DNA of 17,032 nucleotides, taken from Deferribacteraceae bacterium. Its GTDB lineage: Bacteria > Chrysiogenota > Deferribacteres > Deferribacterales > JAISNW01. Each line of letters opens with the position of its first letter. Positions within the stretch are counted from its first letter, which is position 1. The stretch is taken from NCBI GenBank assembly GCA_031285415.1, contig JAITWF010000103.1, positions 1 to 17,032 on the forward strand, in the 5' to 3' direction. This document shows positions 6,641 to 11,893 of the stretch, in pieces. A program made the position numbers and the translations under genes. Under the pieces are notes generated by a model. The model did not search any database. It was not told the origin of the DNA and saw nothing but the letters and a program-made list of their open reading frames with translations.

Positions 6641-6647
6641 AGCATGT

Positions 6648-6675
6648 ATAATACACTAAATAATTATTTTAGCAA
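6648..6675 (-). promoter_or_regulatory. Candidate proximal promoter of rimP-nusA-infB
   Basis: Minus-strand TTGCTA (6675-6670), 16-bp spacer and TATTAT (6653-6648). The predicted start, near 6641, falls at the base of the 6614-6640 hairpin, so an RNA from this promoter would begin with that stem. It competes with the distal candidate at 6692-6720. Confidence 0.45.
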
Positions 6676-6691
6676 GAGTTATTTTGAGAAC

Positions 6692-6720
6692 TATATATTT
6701 GATTGCGTTATTTTGCGCAA
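6692..6720 (-). promoter_or_regulatory. Candidate distal promoter of rimP-nusA-infB
   Basis: Minus-strand TTGCGC (6720-6715), 17-bp spacer and TATATA (6697-6692). An RNA started near 6685 would be about 70 nt long if it ended at the U-tract after the 6614-6640 hairpin. The -35 box overlaps one arm of the dyad at 6701-6722. Confidence 0.4.
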
Positions 6721-6722
6721 TC
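6701..6722. promoter_or_regulatory. Dyad between divergent operons (possible operator)
   Basis: Perfect 7-bp inverted arms GATTGCG (6701-6707) and CGCAATC (6716-6722) around 8 bp. The dyad overlaps the distal minus-strand promoter and a weak plus-strand candidate for potD (TTGCGT at 6703-6708, 17-bp spacer, TAAATT at 6726-6731). It could bind a dimeric regulator acting on one or both sides. No known consensus is matched. Confidence 0.35.
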
Positions 6723-6764
6723 TGATAAATTTTAGCTATTGTATTGTTTCGGAGGTATATTTTA

Positions 6765-7802
6765 ATGAAAAAAGTATTGGTTGTGTTACTACTGATTGCG
6801 GTATCTGCGCTCTTTGGGTGCAACAAAAATAAAAATCAGGTATTCATCTATAATTGGTCTGAATATATGCCAGATGAGGTTATTGCCCAATTCGAGAAGG
6901 AGACAGGCGTTAGCGTCGTCTACTCTACGTACGATTCAAATGAGCTTATGTACTCTAAGATAAAGCTACAGGGGGGCGCAGGGTACGACCTAATCTTCCC
7001 ATCCACATACTACGTCAGCAAGATGTCGAAAGAGGGGCTTCTTCTAGAGATCGATAAATCTAAACTGCCAAATTTAAAGAACCTTGCGCCACATCTGCTG
7101 AATCAGCCGTACGACACTGGCAATAAGTTCAGCCTGCCGTACCTTTGGGGGGTATCGCTACTCGCATTTAATGATAAGTATGCAAAGGTCGGAGAGATCA
7201 CCTCTTGGGCAGATCTATGGAAGCCAGAGTTTGCAGGGTATGTGCTACTAAATAACGACGTGCGAGAGGTCTTCCAGATGGCGTTAATGCGCCTTGGCTA
7301 CTCGGGCAACTCCACAAATGAGAAGGAGATCGAGGAGGCGTACAATATCCTTACAACACTTGTGCCGAATGTGCGCGTGTTTAATAGCGATTCACCGAAA
7401 CAGCCATTTATAAATGAAGAGGTTCGTGTGGGATTATCGTGGAACGGCGAAGTTTACAACGCTAGACTTGCAAACGAGCATATCCAGTACGTATATCCGA
7501 AGGAGGGGGCGATCGCTTGGATGGACTGCCTCAGTATCCCTAAGGGTGCGAAAAATGTGGATAACGTCTACAAATTCATAGACTTCCTGATGAGACCAGA
7601 GATTGCTGCGAAGATTGCAGAGGAGTTTGGCTACTCTACGCCAAATCAGGCGGCATTGGCGGTTATGTCGGAGGAGTTTAGAAACGATCACCTTACAAAT
7701 CCAGATGAAAATGATCTTAAAAATGCACAATTTCAGGATGATATAGGGGAGGCGATCCTTATATATGAGAAGTATTGGGAAAAATTAAAGACAGGTAATT
7801 AA
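6765..7802 (+). CDS. potD: Spermidine/putrescine-type ABC transporter substrate-binding lipoprotein
   Basis: A 345-residue PotD/PotF-family solute-binding protein. The lipoprotein signal MKKVLVVLLLIAVSALFGC has its lipobox cysteine at residue 19, so it should be anchored to a membrane facing the periplasm. Family features follow: FIYNWSEYMPDEVIAQFEKETG at the mature N-terminus, GGAGYDLIFPSTYYVSKM, LPYLWGVSLLAFN, and WADLW. The start at ATG 6765 has a strong GGAGG (6751-6755) at 9 nt. The expected transporter partners PotA, PotB and PotC are not in this window; the next gene is a peptide/nickel-type permease. Polyamine is the likely ligand, but related proteins bind other cations or amino acids. 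It could supply a transporter encoded elsewhere. Confidence 0.9.
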   Translation: MKKVLVVLLLIAVSALFGCNKNKNQVFIYNWSEYMPDEVIAQFEKETGVSVVYSTYDSNELMYSKIKLQGGAGYDLIFPSTYYVSKMSKEGLLLEIDKSKLPNLKNLAPHLLNQPYDTGNKFSLPYLWGVSLLAFNDKYAKVGEITSWADLWKPEFAGYVLLNNDVREVFQMALMRLGYSGNSTNEKEIEEAYNILTTLVPNVRVFNSDSPKQPFINEEVRVGLSWNGEVYNARLANEHIQYVYPKEGAIAWMDCLSIPKGAKNVDNVYKFIDFLMRPEIAAKIAEEFGYSTPNQAALAVMSEEFRNDHLTNPDENDLKNAQFQDDIGEAILIYEKYWEKLKTGN

Positions 7803-7810
7803 AACCTTAC

Positions 7811-7888
7811 GGGTGGGAGCAGGCTCCCCCCGTATGCCCCCCCTCGATTTGGATATTCCTCCGCAGGCGCATGTCCTGCTACGGAATA
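7811..7888. repeat. Pair of hairpin-forming elements before the dppC-like gene
   Basis: Two foldbacks lie back to back in the gap after potD. The first, 7811-7831, pairs GGGAGC (7815-7820) with GCTCCC and continues into GGG/CCC after one mismatch. The second, 7854-7888, has 14-bp imperfect arms (TATTCCTCCGCAGG against CCTGCTACGGAATA, three mismatches) around CGCATGT. Neither is followed by a T-tract. They resemble dispersed intergenic palindromes and occupy what would otherwise be read as an N-terminal extension of the permease. Confidence 0.55.
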
Positions 7889-7890
7889 AT

Positions 7891-8712
7891 GTGGAGTATT
7901 TATTGAAACTGCTAATTTCTAACAAACTCTTTCTTATCGGCGCAGTCGTGGTATTATTCTTTATGCTAGTGGCGGTCTTTGCGCCGCTGATTGCGCCGTA
8001 CGATCCAACGTTAATCAGCTTTGATAAAACGTTTCTAGCTCCATCGCTTGCCCACCCCTTCGGCACAGACGACCTCGGCAGAGACATCCTATCTCGCATG
8101 ATCTATGGGGCAAGGGTATCGATGTTTGTTGGGCTTATATCGGTACTAGTATCGGTCGTTATCGGCACCTGCATTGGGCTTGCCGCAGGCTACTACGGCA
8201 GATTCATAGACGCAATACTTATGAGATTCACCGATATAATGCTATGCTTCCCAACATTCTTCCTGATCCTTGCAGTGGTGGCGTTTTTGCAGCCATCGTT
8301 ATTCAATGTAATGCTTGTAATCGGACTTACAGGGTGGATGAGCGTTGCAAGGCTTGTTCGGGCAGAGGTATTGTCGCTTCGCTCTCGAGATTTCGTTGTG
8401 GCGGCGTATATCGGCGGCATATCTCATAAACGAATACTATTCAAACATATCCTACCAAACGTTGCCTCTGTGGTGACGGTATCGGCGACGCTTGGTGTAG
8501 CTGGAGCGATCTTAACAGAATCGGCGTTGAGCTTCTTGGGGCTAGGCGCACAGCCCCCTACTCCATCGTGGGGAAATATCTTGACGGCAGGGAAGGACAA
8601 TATTCTATTTGCATGGTGGCTCTCATTCTTCCCTGGGATGGCGATCCTTCTGACAGTATTGGGATTTAACCTCGTAGGTGAAGGGTTACGAGAGACGCTG
8701 TACAAACATTAA
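7891..8712 (+). CDS. dppC: DppC/OppC-family ABC transporter permease
   Basis: An inner-membrane permease subunit of the dipeptide/oligopeptide/nickel ABC family. Visible features: first membrane helix near NKLFLIGAVVVLFFMLVAVFA, the OppC_N motif APLIAPYDP, HPFGTDDLGRDILSRMIYGAR typical of DppC/OppC, several further helices, the cytoplasmic coupling loop around VVAAYIGGISHKRILFKHILPN (about 167-190), and ALSFLGLGAQPPTPSWG. GTG 7891 is preferred (273 aa, weak GGA 5 nt upstream). The longer GTG at 7813 would encode 26 Pro/Gly-rich residues from hairpin repeats. The usual partners DppB, DppD and DppF and a peptide-binding protein are missing; the upstream gene encodes a PotD-type binding protein, a mismatch of families. 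Confidence 0.88.
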   Translation: MEYLLKLLISNKLFLIGAVVVLFFMLVAVFAPLIAPYDPTLISFDKTFLAPSLAHPFGTDDLGRDILSRMIYGARVSMFVGLISVLVSVVIGTCIGLAAGYYGRFIDAILMRFTDIMLCFPTFFLILAVVAFLQPSLFNVMLVIGLTGWMSVARLVRAEVLSLRSRDFVVAAYIGGISHKRILFKHILPNVASVVTVSATLGVAGAILTESALSFLGLGAQPPTPSWGNILTAGKDNILFAWWLSFFPGMAILLTVLGFNLVGEGLRETLYKH

Positions 8713-8728
8713 AAACCTCTTGTTTTTT
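8711..8728 (+). terminator. Weak terminator-like stem after the permease
   Basis: AAAAAC (8711-8716) and GTTTTT form an A/T-rich 6-bp stem around CTCTT, with a T-run. It begins within the stop codon of the permease. Stem stability is low, so it would be inefficient at best. Confidence 0.3.
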
Positions 8729-8753
8729 ATATTCAATTCAGGCATAACTCCTC

Positions 8754-9596
8754 ATGCGTAAACTTTTAACAATATCAATAATCTTCGTTTTTGTGAGTGT
8801 AGGACAGGCTTTCGATGGCTCAAGGTATACTTTAGGTGATAATTGGAACCTCTTCCCCTATGAGAGTATCTTTAAACCGTTAATGGCAGACCCTGAATGG
8901 GCCAGAATGGGCGTGGGATATCGCCACTACACCAGTGCACCGTATGTACTCGAGAATGCGCTCGATTTTACGCTTGGCGGCACGATCCCTGTGATCCGCA
9001 AAGATTTCGGCGGCGTAGAGGCGGAGCTTGGCTTGCAGGGGTTGGGTCTTTTGGGTTTCGATCTAGATGATAATACTAATATGATATATGGCGACTTCTT
9101 CCTCGGTGCGCCGCTATTTCTAAAGTTCTCAGAAGAGTTTATGGTGATGGCGAGATACTATCACAGAAGCTCGCATATAGGCGACGAGGCCGTGCTAAAC
9201 GCTGCAAAGGCAGATGTGGGTAGTGAACGTTACGGTCTCGAGCGGATAAATCTGAGCTACGAGGTGCTGGACGTAGTTCTATCGTATCAGATAACAGATC
9301 AGATAAGGGTTTACGGTGGCGGTGGCGTGGTGAGCGATCCACAGCCGCACGAGTATGGAATGACGGTCTATCAGCTAGGGGCAGAGGTGGAACAGCCGAT
9401 CTCTAACGGTGTAAACCTAATCTGTGCGGCAGATTTCAAAGGTACCGCTGGCGTTGCACCTGGCATATCGATTAAAGCTGGCGCAAAGCTCTTTGATCGG
9501 GCGATACTCTCCTTCGACTTCTTCGATGGACCAGGTCCTGCGCAGTTCTTCGACGAGAGAGTGACGTCTTATGGACTTAATCTAAATATACAGTAA
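8754..9596 (+). CDS. DUF1207 family probable outer-membrane protein (280 aa)
   Basis: A 280-residue exported protein that I assign to DUF1207 by remembered motif pattern. The signal peptide is MRKLLTISIIFVFVSVGQA with a likely cut after residue 19. Matching features are the early KPLMADPEWARMGVGYRHY, alternating short beta strands, YYHRSSHIGDE (135-145) and RINLSYEVLDVVLSYQ (164-179). Alternating hydrophobic strands and a C-terminal strand ending in an uncharged residue suggest an outer-membrane beta-barrel. The function of the family is unknown to me. The gene lies alone between the permease and the cytochrome, with only a poor AGG ribosome site 12 nt upstream, and no clear promoter was found. 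Confidence 0.75.
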   Translation: MRKLLTISIIFVFVSVGQAFDGSRYTLGDNWNLFPYESIFKPLMADPEWARMGVGYRHYTSAPYVLENALDFTLGGTIPVIRKDFGGVEAELGLQGLGLLGFDLDDNTNMIYGDFFLGAPLFLKFSEEFMVMARYYHRSSHIGDEAVLNAAKADVGSERYGLERINLSYEVLDVVLSYQITDQIRVYGGGGVVSDPQPHEYGMTVYQLGAEVEQPISNGVNLICAADFKGTAGVAPGISIKAGAKLFDRAILSFDFFDGPGPAQFFDERVTSYGLNLNIQ

Positions 9597-9604
9597 AAAA
9601 GTTG

Positions 9605-9633
9605 TTTACAACCCCTATAAGTTAATTTACAAT
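9605..9633 (+). promoter_or_regulatory. Promoter of the cytochrome c gene
   Basis: TTTACA (9605-9610), 17-bp spacer, TACAAT (9628-9633): a strong sigma70-type match. The expected start near 9640 leaves a 5' UTR of about 20 nt containing GGAGG (9649-9653). The -35 box sits inside an inverted repeat GTTGT-TT-ACAAC (9601-9612), which could be a regulator site. Confidence 0.6.
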
Positions 9634-9661
9634 GCGTTGATTAACTATGGAGGATGTAATT

Positions 9662-9901
9662 ATGAAAAAGTTAATATTTATCATTGCATTATTTACTATG
9701 GTGTTTAGTGTTGCGGCGTTTGCAGGTGCGAATGCACTTGTGGATCAGCGGTGTGGCAGCTGCCATGATACCGCTCGTGTGTACAATAAAAAGACCGATA
9801 AAGCTGGCTGGGATGCAGTTATGGCTCGTATGGTGAAACGAGGCATGAAGATCTCGGAGGATGAGTATAAGCAGATCTCCGAGTACCTGTATACTATGTA
9901 G
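9662..9901 (+). CDS. Small periplasmic monohaem cytochrome c (79 aa)
   Basis: A 79-residue exported class-I-like cytochrome c. The signal peptide ends at AFA (19-21), leaving a mature protein of about 58 residues, very short for a cytochrome. One haem motif, CGSCH (31-35), provides covalent attachment and the proximal His35. M57 or M62 in ARMVKRGM is the likely distal ligand. The W..VMARMVKRG....EDEYKQISEYL pattern is typical of small cytochrome domains. It should shuttle electrons in the periplasm; the partner is unknown. The gene is a single transcription unit with its own promoter (9605-9633), GGAGG at 8 nt and a hairpin downstream, pointing to independent, perhaps high, expression. Confidence 0.88.
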   Translation: MKKLIFIIALFTMVFSVAAFAGANALVDQRCGSCHDTARVYNKKTDKAGWDAVMARMVKRGMKISEDEYKQISEYLYTM

Positions 9902-9909
9902 CAATCTAC

Positions 9910-9936
9910 GGGGGGCATATGCCCCCTTAATATTTT
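9910..9936 (+). terminator. Terminator after the cytochrome gene
   Basis: A perfect 16-bp palindrome, GGGGGCATATGCCCCC (9911-9926), followed by TTAATATTTTATT. The stem is strong, the loop tight and the T-tract interrupted. It lies 9 bp after the cytochrome stop and 20 bp before the next promoter, and so separates two transcription units. Confidence 0.6.
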
Positions 9937-9945
9937 ATTATTGGA

Positions 9946-9972
9946 TTGACAAAGCCATACTACATCTATAAT
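9946..9972 (+). promoter_or_regulatory. Consensus-hexamer promoter of the LPS/comEC operon
   Basis: TTGACA (9946-9951) and TATAAT (9967-9972) both match the sigma70 consensus perfectly, with a short 15-bp spacer. An overlapping TAATAA (9969-9974) would give 17 bp. The expected start at about 9979-9982 falls on or just before the ATG at 9982, so the first gene would have little or no 5' UTR. No Shine-Dalgarno is present. Confidence 0.6.
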
Positions 9973-9981
9973 AATCATCTG

Positions 9982-11028
9982 ATGATAAGGCGAATTCCTA
10001 AATATATACTCTTAGAGATCTTCCCACTATTTATAATGGGGAACCTATTCTTTATCTTTCTACTGCTGATCGATCAGCTCGTACGCCTTGCCGATATGCT
10101 GATTGTGCGTAGCGTTCCCACCTCTATCGTAGTTAGCACTATTATATTCTATATGCCATCGTTTCTAGTATTAACGATCCCGATAAGCACGCTATTTGCT
10201 ACACTACTGGCGTTCAGCCGATTCTCCTCTGATTCAGAGTTGATTGCAATGCAAGCCTGCGGAGCATCTAATCGCACACTATTTACCCCTGTGGTGATAT
10301 TTGGAATATTTGCCGCTCTCCTTGGGATCTACTTCAGCACCGTCTTAATGCCGAAGGGGAGCATGATGGCGATGGGAAACCTGAATAAGGTGCTAGAGAA
10401 TCTATCTGTAAACGATATACGTGCCAAGGAGATGTATGCCGATATCCCGGGGCTTATCTTCTACGCCAATAAGAAGCTCGATACTGAAAACTTCAACGAA
10501 GTTATCGTTATAAATACCCATAACAAAGCTATTATCGCCGCCCAAAAGGGTTCTATCGTGCCGAACGCTGGCAAATCGCTGAATATGAGCTTTGAGGGGG
10601 GGAAGTTTACAATGGCAGATTATAGAGACAACTACACCTCGCTTAACTTTGAGAAGATGTTAATAAATATTCCAACGAATGTAACGGCAGAGCTAATGCC
10701 GATGAACGAACGATTTATGAATCTGACGGAGCTCAAAAGTAAATTCCAAGAGGCACCGATCTATCGGTATGAGTATATAAAACGATTCACTATGCCCCTC
10801 TCCACTATTATTATGGCGGTCTTTGGGGTGCTACTCGGTATCTTTTCGCAACGCTCAGGCAGGTCGTTTGGGGTGGTGATCGCCTGCGTTATCGCATTTG
10901 GCATGAATGTGATGTATATCGTAGGTGAAAGCTTTGTATCAAAATATAACCCAACACTTTTAGGATGCTTGCCGATAGCGGTTTTATCTGTTATACTGGC
11001 GGTCGTGTGGATTAGGAGGTTTGCGTGA
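9982..11028 (+). CDS. lptF: LptF/LptG family LPS export permease
   Basis: A 348-residue YjgP/YjgQ-type inner-membrane protein. LptF and LptG pair with the ATPase LptB to extract LPS from the inner membrane and push it along the Lpt bridge. The layout is typical: three N-terminal helices (about 10-125, including LPS-permease-like DSELIAMQACGAS), a central periplasmic beta domain (about 130-255), and three C-terminal helices (about 260-345). Whether it is LptF or LptG is uncertain, and no second family member is in the window. ATG 9982 (MIRRIPKYIL) is chosen because the longer TTG 9946 start lies inside the promoter -35 box. It overlaps gmhA by 4 nt and leads the run of coupled genes. Confidence 0.88.
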   Translation: MIRRIPKYILLEIFPLFIMGNLFFIFLLLIDQLVRLADMLIVRSVPTSIVVSTIIFYMPSFLVLTIPISTLFATLLAFSRFSSDSELIAMQACGASNRTLFTPVVIFGIFAALLGIYFSTVLMPKGSMMAMGNLNKVLENLSVNDIRAKEMYADIPGLIFYANKKLDTENFNEVIVINTHNKAIIAAQKGSIVPNAGKSLNMSFEGGKFTMADYRDNYTSLNFEKMLINIPTNVTAELMPMNERFMNLTELKSKFQEAPIYRYEYIKRFTMPLSTIIMAVFGVLLGIFSQRSGRSFGVVIACVIAFGMNVMYIVGESFVSKYNPTLLGCLPIAVLSVILAVVWIRRFA

Positions 11029-11609
11029 ACACCATAGAAACAATTATATCTGGCTCTATCGCTATTAAAGAGCGGATACTGAACGATAAGAAGATGATCG
11101 ACACCATCGAAGAGGTCGTAAGTGCGCTGGTATCATCATATAAGGCAGGGGGAAAGCTCCTAATCGCTGGCAACGGCGGCTCTGCGGCGGACGCACAGCA
11201 TGTTGCGGCAGAGTTTGTCGGACGATTCTACTACGATCGCCCTAGCCTGCCAGCAATGGCTCTCACCACAGATAGCTCGATACTCACCGCAATCGGTAAC
11301 GATTACGGATACGATCAGGTTTTCTCTCGCCAGATAGAGGGGAACGCCGTTAAGGGCGATATCTTTATCGCTATCTCCACATCGGGAAACTCGCCGAGTA
11401 TCGTCAGGGCGTTAGAGGCGGCGAGATCGAAGGGGGTTATCACAGTCGGGTTGACAGGCGAAAAGCCCTCTAAGATGGATCCGCTGTGCGATTACCTATT
11501 AAAGATGCCATCTGCCGATACCCCTAGAGTTCAGGAGGGGCATTTCCTGATCGAACATATAATATGCCAGCTCGCAGAGGAGCGTCTCTGCCCTAAAGGT
11601 GCAATATGA
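11025..11609 (+). CDS. gmhA: Phosphoheptose isomerase GmhA
   Basis: GmhA converts sedoheptulose 7-phosphate to D-glycero-D-manno-heptose 7-phosphate, the first step toward ADP-heptose for the LPS inner core. The 194-residue SIS-domain protein has family length and shows AGNGGSAADAQHVAAEFVGRF (48-68), LTTDSSILTAIGNDYGYDQVF, ISTSGNSPS (117-125) and VQEGHFLIEH (169-178). Residues matching the E. coli catalytic and metal set are in place at an offset of two: H59, E63, Q170 and H178. Translation starts at GTG 11025 behind a perfect AGGAGG (11014-11019), overlapping the lptF stop as GTGA. No other heptose-pathway gene is in the window, so the rest of the pathway must be elsewhere. Confidence 0.95.
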   Translation: MNTIETIISGSIAIKERILNDKKMIDTIEEVVSALVSSYKAGGKLLIAGNGGSAADAQHVAAEFVGRFYYDRPSLPAMALTTDSSILTAIGNDYGYDQVFSRQIEGNAVKGDIFIAISTSGNSPSIVRALEAARSKGVITVGLTGEKPSKMDPLCDYLLKMPSADTPRVQEGHFLIEHIICQLAEERLCPKGAI

Positions 11610-11893
11610 ATGTACAAATTTTTGAAGACCTAGCCAATATAATCGCCTCAAGAAGGGCGACTCCATCCGACGAGTCGTACACCTCCTCCCTACTAAAAGC
11701 AGGTGAGAACAAGCTTGTGAAGAAGTTGGGCGAGGAGAACGCCGAGTTTATCAGGGCGATCATCTCTGGAAGCGACGAAGAGGTTGCAGGGGAGGCAGCT
11801 GATATTATCTATCACCTGATGGTATCGCTCGAACACCGCAACGTACCGTTTGAGATGGTGGTGGATACCCTCACAAAGAGGTTTAAAAAGTGA
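11606..11893 (+). CDS. hisE: Phosphoribosyl-ATP pyrophosphatase HisE
   Basis: HisE hydrolyses phosphoribosyl-ATP to phosphoribosyl-AMP and pyrophosphate, the second step of histidine synthesis. The 95-residue all-alpha protein is a standalone HisE, not fused to HisI. The MazG-like metal-binding pattern is complete: EENAE (43-47) and EAAD (63-66), after the family's ATPSDESYTSSLL and NKLVKKLGEE. It starts at ATG 11606 overlapping the gmhA stop (ATGA). It is a lone histidine gene between LPS genes. Orphan HisE placed away from other his genes is common, so co-regulation with LPS need not mean a functional link. A MazG-type house-cleaning role is a less likely alternative. Confidence 0.93.
   Translation: MNVQIFEDLANIIASRRATPSDESYTSSLLKAGENKLVKKLGEENAEFIRAIISGSDEEVAGEAADIIYHLMVSLEHRNVPFEMVVDTLTKRFKK

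Noticed and set aside
6591..6645. Longer RimP starting at ATG 6645 or 6639
   Set aside because: The added residues are hydrophobic and encoded by the terminator-like hairpin; ATG 6591 gives the normal family N-terminus. Kept only as a possibility because of the predicted transcription start.
6699..6730. FNR-type box upstream of potD
   Set aside because: TTGAT occurs but the required ATCAA half-site at the right spacing is absent; the dyad has a different sequence and spacing.
7813..7890. GTG 7813 as the permease start
   Set aside because: The extra 26 residues come from two foldback repeats and do not resemble DppC/OppC N-termini; GTG 7891 fits better.
9946..9981. TTG 9946 as the lptF start
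   Set aside because: That codon is part of a perfect TTGACA -35 box with TATAAT downstream; ATG 9982 gives a typical LptF/G N-terminus.
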